DNA of 37,731 nucleotides from an uncultured Polaromonas sp. (GCA_946479075.1 CAMLDT010000006.1:1-37731), one strand, 5' to 3'. Numbered from the stretch's first letter, positions 1-9,354 are shown. Made by a program: numbers and translations. Notes: a model not told the origin generated them from the letters alone.

Positions 1-478
1 CCAGGTTCAGCGGGCAAGCCTCCTTTTCAACACTGGTGTCAAGCACGATGTCGGCGTGGCGCGCCAGCGTGGACTGGCTTCGTCCGGTCATGGCCAAGAG
101 GGGTACACCCTGGCGCTTGATCACCGGCAGGATGGCCGTGAGTTCCTCAACCTCCCCGCTGTTGGACACGGCCAGCAGCACGTCAACGGCGGTGATCATG
201 CCCAAGTCGCCATGGCTGGCCTCGGCCGGATGCACAAACATGGCCGGGGTGCCGGTGGACGCCAGCGTTGCGGCAATCTTGCGCCCGATGTGGCCGCTTT
301 TGCCCATGCCCATGACCACCACCCGGCCCCGGCAATGCAGCACCAGTTGCACTGCGCGCGCAAACTCGGGGCCGACCCGGCTTTTCAGGCCCAGAACCGC
401 GGCCGCTTCGATTTCGAAGGTCGTGTGGGCCAGCGCGAGCGCCTGTGCCGGGTCGAAAGTCGCGGGATCAAAACTCAT
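1..478 (-). CDS. kdsD: KdsD/KpsF arabinose-5-phosphate isomerase, partial (3' end off the window)
   Basis: The gene runs off the left edge, so only the first 159 codons are present. The product begins MSFDPATFDPAQALALAHT and is an SIS (sugar isomerase) domain: the stretch GMGKSGHIGRKIAATLASTG is followed by FVHPAEASHGDLGMI and SNSGEVEEL, the phosphosugar-binding and active-site segments of the KdsD/KpsF/GutQ family. Family members interconvert ribulose-5-phosphate and arabinose-5-phosphate, the first step of Kdo synthesis for lipopolysaccharide, in the cytoplasm. The C-terminal CBS pair expected in full-length members lies outside the window. It is divergent from the antiporter gene with 90 bp between the two starts, so both promoters must lie there. 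KdsD is preferred over GutQ because there is no sugar-alcohol context. Confidence 0.93.
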   Translation of the reverse strand, partial: MSFDPATFDPAQALALAHTTFEIEAAAVLGLKSRVGPEFARAVQLVLHCRGRVVVMGMGKSGHIGRKIAATLASTGTPAMFVHPAEASHGDLGMITAVDVLLAVSNSGEVEELTAILPVIKRQGVPLLAMTGRSQSTLARHADIVLDTSVEKEACPLNL

Positions 479-568
479 GCCCGCATTCTATAGAGCGCCC
501 CGAAATACCGGCGCGTGCCGGCGCCAGGAGCGCACGATGGGTGACTGGCCTTCAGCTACCATCGATGG

Positions 569-2611
569 ATGACCGGGCTTGAACTGACGCTGCTGTACCT
601 GCTGGCCGCTGTGCTCGGCGTGGTGGCGTGCCGCTCGCTCAAGCTGCCGCCCATGCTCGGCTACCTGGCCGTCGGCGTGGTGATCGGGCCGAACGCGCTG
701 GCCCTCTCGGAAGACGCCGATGGCGTGCGCCACCTCGGCGAATTCGGTGTGGTGTTCCTGATGTTTGTGATCGGGCTGGAGTTCAACCTGCCCAAGCTGC
801 GCTCGATGCGCCGCCATGTGTTTGGTCTCGGGCTGCTGCAGGTCGTGACGACCATTGTGCTGGCCACCGGGGGTTCGCTGTTCCTGGCGGCGATGGCGCC
901 CACCTTGTGGAAGATGTCCTGGCAGACCGCCCTGGCCCTGTCCGGGGCCATCGCCATGAGCAGCACGGCGGTGGTGGTCAAGCTGCTGTCAGAACGGCTG
1001 GAGATGGAATCCGAACACGGCAAGCGCGTGATGGGCGTGCTGCTGTTCCAGGACCTGGCCGTGGTGCCGCTGCTGGTGCTGATTCCCGCGCTCGGCACCT
1101 CGCCCGACCAGCTGTTGACGGCGCTGGCCATTGCCGGCGTCAAAGCCACGGTGCTGGTGGGCCTGCTGCTGACCGGCGGCCAGCGCGTCATGCGCTGGTG
1201 GCTCACGCTGGTGGCCAGGCGCAAAAGCGAAGAGCTGTTTGTGCTGAACCTGCTGCTGGTGACGCTGGCGCTGGCCTGGTTGACCGAGCTGGCAGGCCTG
1301 AGCCTGGCGCTGGGGGCTTTCATTGCCGGCATGCTGATTTCCGAAACCGAGTTCAAGCACCAGGTGGAAACCGACATTCGCCCTTTCCACGACGTCTTGC
1401 TCGGCCTGTTTTTCATCAGCATCGGCATGATGCTGGACTGGCGCCTGGTGCTGGAGCGCTGGCCGCTGGTGCTGTTGCTGCTGGCGGTGCCGGTGCTGTT
1501 CAAACTGGCGCTGGTCACCGCCCTGACCCGCGGGCTGGGTGCCACCGCCGGCGTGTCGCTGCGTACCGGCCTCTACCTGGCGCAAGCCGGGGAGTTCGGT
1601 TTTGTGCTGCTGTCGCTGGCCCAGGACGGCAACCTGGTCCCGCCCGCGCTGCTCAACCCGATCCTGGCCAGCATGGTGCTGTCGATGCTGGCGACGCCCT
1701 TCATCATCATGTACAGCAACCGCATCGTGATGCGCCTGGTCAGCAGCGAATGGCTGCAGCAATCGCTGCAGATGACCACCATCGCGCGCAAGTCCATCAA
1801 CGTCGACAAACACGTGATCATCTGCGGCTACGGCCGCTGCGGGCAAAACCTCGGCCGCATGCTTGACGGCGAAGGCATTCCCTACATGGCGCTGGACCTG
1901 GATCCGGACCGCGTGCGCCAGGCGGCTGCCGCCGGTGATTCGGTGGTGTTTGGCGACGCGGTGCGCCTGCAGGCGCTGATGGCCGCCGGCCTGGCCCGCG
2001 CCAGTGCGGTGGTGGTGACCTATCTGGACACGGCCAGCGCCATCAGGGTGCTGGCCAACATCCGCGCGCATGCGCCCACCGTGCCGGTGATTGTGCGCAC
2101 GGTCGATGACCGGGACCTGGAAAAACTGCAGGCCGCCGGCGCCGCTGAAGTGGTGCCCGAAGCCATCGAAGGCAGCCTGATGCTGGCCAGCCACGCGCTG
2201 GCGCTGGTGGGCGTGCCGATGCGCCGCGTGATCCGCGTGGTGCAGGACCAGCGCGACGCGCGCTACAACCTGCTGCGTGGCTACTTTCACGGCGCCGACG
2301 ACAACACGGTCAACGAACTCGACCAGGAACGGCTGGCGACACTCACGCTGCCGCTGGGCTCGCGGGTGGCCGGTCAGGCGCTGGGCACCCTGGCACTGCA
2401 GGCAATCGGTGTGCGGGTCGTCAGCCTGCGGCGCAGCAACGGCAAACCCGCCGGCCATGGCGATGACACCGTGCTGGCGGGCGGCGACGCCCTGGTCCTC
2501 TCCGGCAAGCCGGAGGCGCTGGCGATTGCCGAAGAACAGCTGCTGAGCGGTCGCGTCCAGGCCGGTGCGGCGCCGGCCGCGGCAGGCGCCGCGCCGCGCA
2601 GGGCAAAATGA
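569..2611 (+). CDS. CPA2-family (Kef/YbaL-type) cation:proton antiporter with RCK domains
   Basis: This 680-aa integral membrane protein has an N-terminal Na+/H+-exchanger domain of about 12 hydrophobic segments (roughly residues 1-385), beginning with the CPA2-like [20 protein letters not shown] and [15 protein letters not shown] cytoplasmic RCK_N/TrkA-N Rossmann domain follows from about residue 414 ([18 protein letters not shown], a GxGxxG nucleotide site), and an RCK_C domain lies near 590-665. Such proteins exchange K+ or Na+ for protons under nucleotide or glutathione control. The annotation could be KefB, KefC or YbaL, and I cannot choose between them. The tail after about 665 is Ala-rich and probably disordered. 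apt starts 26 bp downstream, so co-transcription is possible. Confidence 0.92.
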   Translation: MTGLELTLLYLLAAVLGVVACRSLKLPPMLGYLAVGVVIGPNALALSEDADGVRHLGEFGVVFLMFVIGLEFNLPKLRSMRRHVFGLGLLQVVTTIVLATGGSLFLAAMAPTLWKMSWQTALALSGAIAMSSTAVVVKLLSERLEMESEHGKRVMGVLLFQDLAVVPLLVLIPALGTSPDQLLTALAIAGVKATVLVGLLLTGGQRVMRWWLTLVARRKSEELFVLNLLLVTLALAWLTELAGLSLALGAFIAGMLISETEFKHQVETDIRPFHDVLLGLFFISIGMMLDWRLVLERWPLVLLLLAVPVLFKLALVTALTRGLGATAGVSLRTGLYLAQAGEFGFVLLSLAQDGNLVPPALLNPILASMVLSMLATPFIIMYSNRIVMRLVSSEWLQQSLQMTTIARKSINVDKHVIICGYGRCGQNLGRMLDGEGIPYMALDLDPDRVRQAAAAGDSVVFGDAVRLQALMAAGLARASAVVVTYLDTASAIRVLANIRAHAPTVPVIVRTVDDRDLEKLQAAGAAEVVPEAIEGSLMLASHALALVGVPMRRVIRVVQDQRDARYNLLRGYFHGADDNTVNELDQERLATLTLPLGSRVAGQALGTLALQAIGVRVVSLRRSNGKPAGHGDDTVLAGGDALVLSGKPEALAIAEEQLLSGRVQAGAAPAAAGAAPRRAK

Positions 2612-2636
2612 CGGCCTGTGCCTTTTCCGGATCCCT

Positions 2637-3215
2637 ATGAACCCCCCCATCTCGGATGACCTCAGCCACCAGTCGGTCAGGCAGTACCTGAAAAATCACA
2701 TCCGCACCGTGCCCGACTGGCCGGCGCCGGGCGTGCAGTTTCGCGACATCACGCCGCTGCTGCAGGACCCCAAGGTGTTCCGGGTGCTGATCGACGCGTT
2801 TGTGCACCGCTACATGGACAAACACCTGCGACCGGACGTGGTGGCCGGCCTGGATGCGCGCGGCTTCATCCTCGGCGCGGTGGTGGCTTATGAACTCAAC
2901 GTCGGTTTTGTGCCGATCCGCAAAAAGGGCAAGCTGCCTTTCACGACCGTTCAGGAGACCTACGAGCTCGAATACGGCAGCGCCACGGTGGAGCTGCACA
3001 CCGACGCCGTCAAGGCCGGCGACCGGGTGTTGCTGATCGATGACCTGATCGCCACAGGCGGCACCATGATGGCCGGCAAGAAACTGCTGGAAAAGCTCGG
3101 CGCCTCGGTGATGGAAGGCGCGGCGATTGTCGATTTGCCCGAGCTGGGCGGCTCGGCGCGTTTGCGCGAAAGCGGCCTGCCTTTGTTCACGCTGCTGGAT
3201 TTCAGCGGCCACTGA
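2637..3215 (+). CDS. apt: Adenine phosphoribosyltransferase
   Basis: This 192-aa cytoplasmic purine-salvage enzyme converts adenine and PRPP to AMP and pyrophosphate. The PRPP-binding motif is clear at residues 131-143 ([13 protein letters not shown]). The N-terminal segment [20 protein letters not shown] and the flexible loop around [20 protein letters not shown] are typical of bacterial Apt. I chose the ATG at 2637 because family homology starts just after it. The longer open frame from 2565 gives an Arg-rich extension that overlaps the antiporter gene and looks like an out-of-frame shadow. A copy of the intergenic repeat ends the transcription unit. Confidence 0.96.
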   Translation: MNPPISDDLSHQSVRQYLKNHIRTVPDWPAPGVQFRDITPLLQDPKVFRVLIDAFVHRYMDKHLRPDVVAGLDARGFILGAVVAYELNVGFVPIRKKGKLPFTTVQETYELEYGSATVELHTDAVKAGDRVLLIDDLIATGGTMMAGKKLLEKLGASVMEGAAIVDLPELGGSARLRESGLPLFTLLDFSGH

Positions 3216-3223
3216 GCCGGGTT

Positions 3224-3288
3224 TGCTACAAAATCAGTAGCTGCTTGCGCCCGCCCACCAAGGGCTGGAGGCCTTTTTTGTTATCAAT
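3224..3288 (-). repeat. Intergenic two-hairpin repeat, copy 1 (reverse orientation)
   Basis: Read on the minus strand this matches the core seen six more times in the window: AGCCCTTGGTGGGCGGGCGC followed by AAGCAGCTACTGATTTTGTAG. It holds a GCCC/GGGC hairpin and a GCTA/TAGC hairpin. It fills the gap between the convergent ends of apt and the next gene. A T-run (CCTTTTTTG, plus strand) suggests it could also help terminate apt transcription. Confidence 0.8.
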
Positions 3289-4057
3289 GGAGGTCGCCGT
3301 ACTGGGTGGCGCTCAGCGCCGGCACCTGCGCCGGGGCGTCGGGCATTTCGGTGTCTTCAAAGCCGGTGAGCAAGGTATAGGAGCGCGGGGCGCTGCGGCC
3401 TGAAGGCGGCGTGGTTTCGCCGGCGGCCGGCAAGCCGTGGGCCGATGCAGCGGCAAGCGCCTGCTTGAAGGCCGCCACCTCATCGGCACGGATGGGCTCA
3501 TAACGCGGCGCGGCCGGCTTGACCGGCGCCGGCTCTGGCATGACGTCCGCAACCGGCGCATCGTCGGGCTGGTGCAGCGGTGCAGGCCGGCTGTGGTCCG
3601 GCGCGGCGCCCGCCGGCCGCGGCACAGACACCATCTCATTGAGGCGCCAGTACACCGCGGTGACGCGAATGTCGTAGCGGGTTTTGGCGCTGTGGGCAAT
3701 CATCACTTCAATTTCCGCCAGACGTTCGGCCTGCACGCCGAACTCCTGCGCCAGGTCCATCATGACCATGAACTGCTCGCCGCGCGGATCCAGTGACAGA
3801 ACCTTGAACTTGTAGCTGCCCGAGAGCACACCAGCGCGGATCATGGCTTCGCGGATCGCGGTGTACAGCAGCTCACGCCTGGCGTGGCGATGCGATTTAT
3901 GGCCAGTGCTGCGCACTTCGCCGGCGGCGGGCCTGGAGCCGGCCGGCGCCGAGGGCCTTGCGCGTGTCAGTCCGGAGCTGTCGCTGTCTGCCACAGGCTT
4001 GACCGCTACAGCTTGCGCTGTGCTGGATTTTCCGGAAAACCAATTGAGAATCGACAT
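3284..4057 (-). CDS. Hypothetical protein with a conserved-looking central domain
   Basis: I do not recognise this 257-aa protein. It begins MSILNWFSGKSS, preceded by a good ribosome binding site (GGCGGGAGCCC before ATG), which is why I place the start at 4057 rather than at 4096. About 70 residues of Ser/Ala/Pro-rich linker are followed by a compact region (roughly residues 55-150: SHRHARRELLYTAIREAMIR, SYKFKVLSLDPRGEQFMVMM, IEVMIAHSAKTRYDIRVTAVYWR) that looks like a folded alpha/beta domain. The C-terminal third is again low-complexity (Pro/Ala). There is no signal peptide or membrane segment. The stop lies within the edge of the intergenic repeat. Reading-frame quality and the ribosome site make it a real gene; no function is assigned. 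Confidence 0.75.
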   Translation of the reverse strand: MSILNWFSGKSSTAQAVAVKPVADSDSSGLTRARPSAPAGSRPAAGEVRSTGHKSHRHARRELLYTAIREAMIRAGVLSGSYKFKVLSLDPRGEQFMVMMDLAQEFGVQAERLAEIEVMIAHSAKTRYDIRVTAVYWRLNEMVSVPRPAGAAPDHSRPAPLHQPDDAPVADVMPEPAPVKPAAPRYEPIRADEVAAFKQALAAASAHGLPAAGETTPPSGRSAPRSYTLLTGFEDTEMPDAPAQVPALSATQYGDLH

Positions 4058-4278
4058 GGGCTCCCGCCTGAAAAACGATGGCCGGTCCAGCGGCATCGGG
4101 GTTGCTTGCGATGAGACCGGATGGTCCCGCTGTTGAAGTTTACCGGTGCTTTCTCCCGCCTCTCACGCCTGCGGGAGTCCGTCGGGCAATGTGGCAGCAC
4201 GCGCCGCGCGGATGCCTGCAATAAGTCACGTTTTTCCGTTAGCACGCTACCCGCGCATGGCGAATGCAGGCCGGCGAT

Positions 4279-4770
4279 TCAGGTCACGGCCACACGCTTG
4301 GGCCGGTTGTACAGGCGTTTTGCCAGCACGCCGCCCATCGCCATCGTGAGCTCCAGCGCAATCGGAGCGTGGCGGTTGGCCAGCTCCTTGAAACGCAGCG
4401 CTGTGAGGCACCACACCTTGCTGGCATTGGATGCCTGCACCGTGGCGTTGCGCGGCATGCGCGAGAAAAACGCGCCTTCCCCCACCACCGTGCCGGCCGC
4501 CACCAGCGCCAGCCGCACGCGGCCCTTGTCGTCCTGATAGTGAACGCTCAGCGTGCCGCTTTCAATGAAGTACAGCGTCTGGTCGCTGGATCCCTGCTCG
4601 ATAAGCACCTGCCCCGGCTGCATGGCAAACGGTTGCATGTAGCCGGCCAGAATGTCCCACTGTTGCGAAGTGAACTGGCAACGCAGCGCGTCGCTGGCGT
4701 GGCTGTGGGCCATGGCGTCGGCAAGACCCTGGATGTCAAAGCGGACTGGCGTGGGTAGGGGTGCGTTCAT
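4279..4770 (-). CDS. Stand-alone cyclic-nucleotide-binding (cNMP/Crp-like) domain protein
   Basis: This 163-aa protein holds one cNMP-binding beta-roll at about residues 35-150: LAGYMQPFAMQPGQVLIEQG, then YFIESGTLSVHYQDDKGRVR, then the phosphate-binding-cassette-like GEGAFFSRMPRNATV (Glu98, Arg107). It ends after helix C (LAKRLYNRPKRVAVT) with no helix-turn-helix, unlike full-length Crp/Fnr regulators of about 220 aa. It is therefore unlikely to bind DNA by itself. Start: ATG at 4770; an upstream extension to 4815 lacks family similarity. It may act as a ligand-sensing partner, but nothing adjacent identifies the target. Confidence 0.83.
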   Translation of the reverse strand: MNAPLPTPVRFDIQGLADAMAHSHASDALRCQFTSQQWDILAGYMQPFAMQPGQVLIEQGSSDQTLYFIESGTLSVHYQDDKGRVRLALVAAGTVVGEGAFFSRMPRNATVQASNASKVWCLTALRFKELANRHAPIALELTMAMGGVLAKRLYNRPKRVAVT

Positions 4771-4942
4771 GATGCACGGAAGATACGTGGCCCCGCACGC
4801 CGGAGCAAGGGACATTAACGCAAGCTTACAGCTGATACATCAGCGGCCGAGCTGTAACCCGTCGCCGAGGGAGTCCCAAGCGCATGGGCTTCCCGGCATG
4901 CTGCGCCGGGCGTAGGCGCCTTATCTTCTCTTTTCTCTTTTC

Positions 4943-6391
4943 TTATTTGCCAATGCAGAACTTGGAGAATATTTCACCCAGCAAGTCGTCGGTGGTGAAC
5001 TCGCCGGTGATGCCGCCCAGGGCATTCTGGGCCTGCCGCAGATCCTCGGCCAGCAAGTCCAGCGCCGGTGTTTTGGCGCGCAACTGGCCGGCGGCGCGTG
5101 TCAGCTGCGCGTCCACCTCACTCAGGGCGCGCACATGCCGCTCTCGCGCCATGAACACACCTTCGGTGGCGGCCTGCCAGCCCACCAGCTGCAACAGCTG
5201 CTGGCGCAATGGCTGCAACCCCTCACCCGTTCTGGCGGAAATCACCACGCCGGCTTGTGCCTCGGCCAGAACGGCAGGGCCTGCCGCGTCGGCCTTGTTC
5301 CACACGTCAATGACCGGGATGTGCCCGGGCAATTTCGTAGCCAGCACCTGCGAGATGGCCGCGTCACCTGCCTGGTAGTCCAGCGCAATGCGCGCGTCTT
5401 GCGGGGTGTGCTGGCGGGTCAGGTCATGGAGAAAAAGCACGGCGTCCGCACTTTCGATTTCGCGCCAGGCGCGCTCGATGCCAATTTTTTCGACCTCGTC
5501 CACCTCGGGCAGCAGGCTGTCGCGCAAGCCGGCCGTGTCAACCACATGCAGTGGCACACCGTCGATCTGGATCAACTGCGACACCTTGTCGCGCGTGGTC
5601 CCGGCGACCGGTGTCACGATGGCCAGCTCGGCGCCGGCCAGTGCATTGAGCAGCGAGCTTTTGCCGGCGTTCGGCTGGCCGGCAATCACCACCTTGATGC
5701 CTTCCCGCAGGATGGCACCCTGTTGTGCACGCTGCATCACACCGGCCAGCGTCTCGTGCAGTGCGGCCAGTTGTCCCTGGGCGTCGGCTTGTTGCAAAAA
5801 GTCGATGTCCTCTTCGGGAAAATCCAGCGTTGCCTCCACCAGCATGCGCAGATGCACCAGGCGGTCCAGCAGCACGTGGACCTCCCTGGAAAACTCCCCC
5901 GACAGGGATCGCGCAGCGGATCGCGCGGCGGTTTCGGTGCTGGCATCGATCAGGTCGGCAATCGCCTCGGCCTGCGCGAGGTCCATCTTGTCGTTCAGGA
6001 AGGCGCGCTCGCTGAACTCGCCCGGTGTGGCCAGGCGCAGGCCGGCAAGCCGGGGCTGGCCAGTGGCTGCGTCCAGGCCTTGCGCGGCATCGAGGCAGCG
6101 CGCCAGCAAGAGTTGCAGCACCACCGGCCCGCCGTGTGCCTGCAGCTCCAGCACATCCTCACCGGTGTAGGAATGCGGCGCGGGAAAGTAGATGGCCAGG
6201 CCTTGATCAATAACCTCGCCGTCCACGTCCAAAAACGGCAAGTAGGTCGCGTACCGAGGTTGCAGCGGTCTGCCGCAGAGCGCCAGGATCACAGCCGTCA
6301 GGTTTTTTCCTGAAAGGCGCACGATGCCCACGGCGCCGCGGCCCGGCGCAGTGGCAATGGCAGCAATGGGATGGTGGTGGCGAGTCAGCAT
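4943..6391 (-). CDS. mnmE: tRNA uridine-5-carboxymethylaminomethyl modification GTPase MnmE
   Basis: This 482-aa protein has the full MnmE (TrmE) plan. An N-terminal tetrahydrofolate-binding domain ([15 protein letters not shown]) is followed by a helical domain. The inserted G domain has P-loop GQPNAGKS at 238-245, G2 region GTTRD at about 264-268 and DTAG at 285-288. The C-terminal signature CIGK carries the functional cysteine. With MnmG it installs the cmnm5 group at wobble uridine 34 of several tRNAs. It is the last gene of the conserved rpmH-rnpA-yidD-yidC-mnmE cluster, 46 bp after yidC, with a strong hairpin in the gap. Confidence 0.97.
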   Translation of the reverse strand: MLTRHHHPIAAIATAPGRGAVGIVRLSGKNLTAVILALCGRPLQPRYATYLPFLDVDGEVIDQGLAIYFPAPHSYTGEDVLELQAHGGPVVLQLLLARCLDAAQGLDAATGQPRLAGLRLATPGEFSERAFLNDKMDLAQAEAIADLIDASTETAARSAARSLSGEFSREVHVLLDRLVHLRMLVEATLDFPEEDIDFLQQADAQGQLAALHETLAGVMQRAQQGAILREGIKVVIAGQPNAGKSSLLNALAGAELAIVTPVAGTTRDKVSQLIQIDGVPLHVVDTAGLRDSLLPEVDEVEKIGIERAWREIESADAVLFLHDLTRQHTPQDARIALDYQAGDAAISQVLATKLPGHIPVIDVWNKADAAGPAVLAEAQAGVVISARTGEGLQPLRQQLLQLVGWQAATEGVFMARERHVRALSEVDAQLTRAAGQLRAKTPALDLLAEDLRQAQNALGGITGEFTTDDLLGEIFSKFCIGK

Positions 6392-6405
6392 CGGGGCACC
6401 ATGCT

Positions 6406-6433
6406 AAAGGGCCGCGAAGCGGCCCTTTTTTTT
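6406..6433. terminator. GC-rich stem-loop between yidC and mnmE
   Basis: AAAGGGCCGC-GAA-GCGGCCCTTT forms a near-perfect stem and is followed on the plus strand by eight T residues. On the minus strand, the direction of both flanking genes, the stem is followed only by TTTAGC. It may therefore attenuate yidC transcription before mnmE, or block antisense transcription. Confidence 0.6.
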
Positions 6434-6437
6434 CAGC

Positions 6438-8162
6438 TTACTTGAATTTAGGCAGATTGAACTGCGGCGGCACGCCCATGCGGGTGTTGATCACCCACTG
6501 CTGGGCAATCGACAGGATGTTGTTGGTGATCCAGTAGAGCACCAGACCGGCCGGGAAGAAGAAGAACATCACGCTGAAGATCAGCGGCATGAACCACATC
6601 AGCTTGGCCTGCATCGGATCGGGCGGGGTCGGATTCAGTGCCGTCTGCAGCAAGGAGGTCATGGTCATCAGCAGCGGCAGGATGTAGAACGGATCAGGCG
6701 ATGACAAATCCTTGATCCACAGGATCCATGGCGCACCGCGCATCTCCACCGAGCTCAGCAACACCCAGTAAAGCGCGATGAACACCGGAATCTGGATCAT
6801 GATCGGGAAGCAGCCACCCATGGGGTTGACCTTTTCTTCCTTGTAGATCTTCATCATCGCCACCTGCATTTCCTGCGGCTTGTCCTTCAGGCGTTCACGC
6901 ATTTCCATGATCTTCGGATTCACGGACTTCATCTTGGCCATGCTGGCATAGGCCTTGGCATTGAGCCAGTAAAACGCGATTTTCAGCAGCAGCACCAGGG
7001 CGACGATGGACCAGCCCCAGTTGTGAATGAAGCTGTGCAGCTTGTCGAGCAGCCAGTACAGCGGCTTGGCAAGAATGGTCAGCCAACCGTAGTCCTTGAC
7101 CAGCTCCAGCCCGGGCGCGATGGCTTCCAGCTTCTTTTCCTCCTGCGGTCCGACAAACAACGTTGCCGTGGCCGTGCGCGTGGTGCCCGGTGCGATGGCT
7201 TCCAGCGGCGTGATCATGCCCACCGCATACAAATTGGTATCGACCTTGCGCAGGAAAATGTCGCGTTGCAAACCATCCGGCAGGATCCAGGCCGAGGCAA
7301 AGTAATGCTGGACCATGGCCACAAAACCGGTGGTGGACTGTTTCTCCACGTCCACCTTGTTGTTCTCGATGTCCTTGAATTCCACTTTCTGGTACTTCTT
7401 CGCGGCCGTGTACAGCGCCGGTCCGGTGAAGGTCGAGTAAAACGAGGACTCGCCCGGCGGCTTGTTGCCGTCGCGCACGAGCTGCATGTACAGCTGGGGC
7501 GATACCGCCGCCGCGCCGTTGTTGACCACGTCGTGGCGCACGGCCATGTCGTAGGCGCCGCGCTTGAGGGTGTAGGTCTTGACCAGCTTGACCCCGCCCA
7601 CTTCTGCCGACTCGAACTTGACTTCCAGGCTGTCCTGGCCGTCCTTGAGCTCACGGTCACCGGGCACGGCGGTCATGGGCGTTTTGTGGGTCGGGAAGCT
7701 GCCGCCGCCCGCGCCGGCAATCAGGCCCGACTGGGCCACATAAACACGCGCCGGGCTTTCATCGAGCAGCACGAAGTCGCCAGTCTTGCCGTTCAGGTGC
7801 CGGAAGGCCGAACCCACCAGCGTTCCGCCTTCTGTGTCAAAGGTCAGCGTCAGCAGGTCGGTGTTGACCACCAGACGCTGTTTGCCGGCAGAGGGCGTTC
7901 CGGCTGGAACCGCGCCAGGCAGCGCCGGCATCCCCGCCCCCGCCGTGGCAGCAGGCGCAGGCACCGCCCCAACACCCGCCGACCCGGCGGGCACGCTGGC
8001 GGGTGATGCCGGGGTGCCCGCTTTCGCGGGGCTGCTGGCCACGGGTGCAGACGACGGAAAGAACGTCGCCTTGTGACCATTGAAGACCTGCCACTGGTCC
8101 CACAGCAGGACCATGGAAAAACCAAAAATCACCCACAAAATGGTGCGGCGGATGTCGTTCAT
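6438..8162 (-). CDS. yidC: Membrane protein insertase YidC (Oxa1 family)
   Basis: This 574-aa inner-membrane protein starts MNDIRRTILWVIFGFSMVLL, one N-terminal transmembrane segment. A long Ala/Pro/Gly-rich linker (about residues 40-95) is followed by the large periplasmic beta-domain. The five-helix insertase core lies at about 350-560 (HNWGWSIVALVLLLKIAFYW; CFPIMIQIPVFIALYWVLLS; MPLIFSVMFFFFPAGLVLYW). YidC inserts membrane proteins alone or with SecYEG. The start overlaps the stop of yidD by 4 bp (ATGA), implying translational coupling. Length and order of parts match proteobacterial YidC. The Pro/Ala linker is long but this is common in the group. Confidence 0.97.
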   Translation of the reverse strand: MNDIRRTILWVIFGFSMVLLWDQWQVFNGHKATFFPSSAPVASSPAKAGTPASPASVPAGSAGVGAVPAPAATAGAGMPALPGAVPAGTPSAGKQRLVVNTDLLTLTFDTEGGTLVGSAFRHLNGKTGDFVLLDESPARVYVAQSGLIAGAGGGSFPTHKTPMTAVPGDRELKDGQDSLEVKFESAEVGGVKLVKTYTLKRGAYDMAVRHDVVNNGAAAVSPQLYMQLVRDGNKPPGESSFYSTFTGPALYTAAKKYQKVEFKDIENNKVDVEKQSTTGFVAMVQHYFASAWILPDGLQRDIFLRKVDTNLYAVGMITPLEAIAPGTTRTATATLFVGPQEEKKLEAIAPGLELVKDYGWLTILAKPLYWLLDKLHSFIHNWGWSIVALVLLLKIAFYWLNAKAYASMAKMKSVNPKIMEMRERLKDKPQEMQVAMMKIYKEEKVNPMGGCFPIMIQIPVFIALYWVLLSSVEMRGAPWILWIKDLSSPDPFYILPLLMTMTSLLQTALNPTPPDPMQAKLMWFMPLIFSVMFFFFPAGLVLYWITNNILSIAQQWVINTRMGVPPQFNLPKFK

Positions 8163-8512
8163 GACGGCTTCTTTTTAGAGGAAATCGAGGTCACAGGCGT
8201 GACCAGACGGGTGAAAAGGGGAAAACGGCCAGCGCCCGGTTTCGCTGCAGACGGCGGCACTGGGTCGTAGCCGCCGTTGCACCAAGGGTGGCAACGCACA
8301 AGACGGTACAGGGTCAAATAGCTGCCCTTGGCCGCGCCATGCTGCTGCAGCGCCTGCAGCGAATAGGCCGAGCAGGTGGGCTCGAACCGGCACGAAGAGC
8401 CCAGCCACGGGCTGAGCAACAGCCGGTAACCCTTGACCAGCGAAACCAGGAACTTTTGCGGCCACCGGCTCAGCCCCACGGCGACCCGGCCCAGCGTGTG
8501 CAGGGTTGCCAT
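8159..8512 (-). CDS. yidD: Membrane protein insertion efficiency factor YidD
   Basis: This 117-aa protein contains the family signature: VKGYRLLLSPWLGSSCRFEP, then TCSAYSLQALQQHGAAKGSY and LVRCHPWCNGGYDPVP. The conserved cysteines fall in CRFEPTC and CHPWC. YidD is a small amphipathic membrane-associated protein that assists YidC-dependent insertion. It overlaps rnpA by 1 bp (TGATG) and yidC by 4 bp, so the three genes are coupled. The C-terminal 35 residues (KPGAGRFPLFTRLVTPVTS) extend beyond the core and appear unconserved. Confidence 0.95.
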   Translation of the reverse strand: MATLHTLGRVAVGLSRWPQKFLVSLVKGYRLLLSPWLGSSCRFEPTCSAYSLQALQQHGAAKGSYLTLYRLVRCHPWCNGGYDPVPPSAAKPGAGRFPLFTRLVTPVTSISSKKKPS

Positions 8513-8919
8513 CAGGCCGGCGCTCCGGCCTGCATGAGCGCGAGCACTTCGCTGCGAACAGCCTGCGTCAGCGCGTCCGAACTGGCGCTGACGAAGTCCT
8601 TGCGCGAAAAATCACGCCGCAAGCGCACCACCCAGGCGGCCTGGGGATAACGGGGCAAAAAATCAGCGCTCACGGTGTAGATCTGTCTTTTGATGGCGTT
8701 GCGTGTCACCGCGCGTTTGGCCCAGCGTTTGGGCACCATGGCGCCCACCCAGACGTCCTGCACCGGAAACAGATCCGGCGTGGCGTGGGTTTTGGCGGCG
8801 ACGGTTTGCGCGTTCATGGCAGCCAGCGCGTTCCGGTGCAATGCGAAATGCGTTGTTTTTGCAACGATGGCGCCGGCAAGGACTGCCTGAAACTGGGGTC
8901 GGGTTTGAAGCCGCTGCAC
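8512..8919 (-). CDS. rnpA: Ribonuclease P protein component
   Basis: This 135-aa basic protein is the protein subunit of RNase P, which matures the 5' ends of tRNAs together with the rnpB RNA (not in this window). The RNP-like signature is present as KRAVTRNAIKRQIY, with AAWVVRLRRDF downstream. The reading begins with GTG (MQRLQTRPQFQAVLAG), which fits betaproteobacterial RnpA N-termini as I remember them. There is no ATG upstream before rpmH and no strong ribosome site, so translation may depend on rpmH, which ends 46 bp upstream. Confidence 0.93.
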   Translation of the reverse strand: MQRLQTRPQFQAVLAGAIVAKTTHFALHRNALAAMNAQTVAAKTHATPDLFPVQDVWVGAMVPKRWAKRAVTRNAIKRQIYTVSADFLPRYPQAAWVVRLRRDFSRKDFVSASSDALTQAVRSEVLALMQAGAPA

Positions 8920-8965
8920 TGGCGCCCGGGGTCGCGCGAAAGCAGGCGGCTGTTCGGTCGCTGGT

Positions 8966-9100
8966 TTATACAGCCAGACGCTTGCGGCCTTTGGCGCGAC
9001 GTGCAGCGATCACTGCGCGGCCGCCGCGGGTTTTCATGCGGGTCAGGAAACCATGGGTACGGGCGCGTTTGACTTTGGAAGGTTGGTATGTGCGTTTCAT
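8966..9100 (-). CDS. rpmH: 50S ribosomal protein L34
   Basis: This 44-codon gene translates from [20 protein letters not shown] through [20 protein letters not shown] to RLAV. It is a textbook L34: very basic, beginning MKRTYQPS and ending KGRKRL. L34 is part of the large ribosomal subunit. It heads the rpmH-rnpA-yidD-yidC-mnmE cluster and is divergent from dnaA, as in most bacteria. Expression is probably driven by the promoter at 9217-9244. Confidence 0.97.
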   Translation of the reverse strand: MKRTYQPSKVKRARTHGFLTRMKTRGGRAVIAARRAKGRKRLAV

Positions 9101-9216
9101 GATGAGTCCTACAAGCTACAAAGCCCCCTTCGCAAAATCCACGATGCGTGGATAAAGCACTTAAAAAAGCGCCTGCGGCACGACTTGCAAACCGCAGTGA
9201 GTCAGGGAAACCCATG

Positions 9217-9244
9217 ATTATCGCAGATTTCCCAACAGTGGCAA
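9217..9244 (-). promoter_or_regulatory. Sigma70-type promoter of the rpmH operon
   Basis: On the minus strand TTGCCA (-35, 9239-9244) and GATAAT (-10, 9217-9222) are separated by 16 bp, close to the consensus. The predicted start lies about 110 bp upstream of rpmH. The leader contains a 7-bp-stem hairpin (9137-9153), part of which resembles a DnaA box (CGTGGATAA, 9147-9155). Confidence 0.6.
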
Positions 9245-9354
9245 CAAGTTAGCCCCGGCAATAGCGGTAAAGGCTGAACTGAAACTGTCACGCCACGGAA
9301 CGCGCCCAGGGCAATGCGGCCTGGCGACTAAAGCCATCGCCAGCCCTTGTCAAC

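Noticed and set aside
989..2650. 553-aa open frame on the minus strand, rich in His, Gln and Arg
   Set aside because: It lies antisense to the antiporter gene, which has strong family motifs; the composition is typical of a GC-rich shadow frame.
5135..6313. 392-aa plus-strand frame
   Set aside because: Antisense to mnmE; Gln/His-rich with no recognisable motif.
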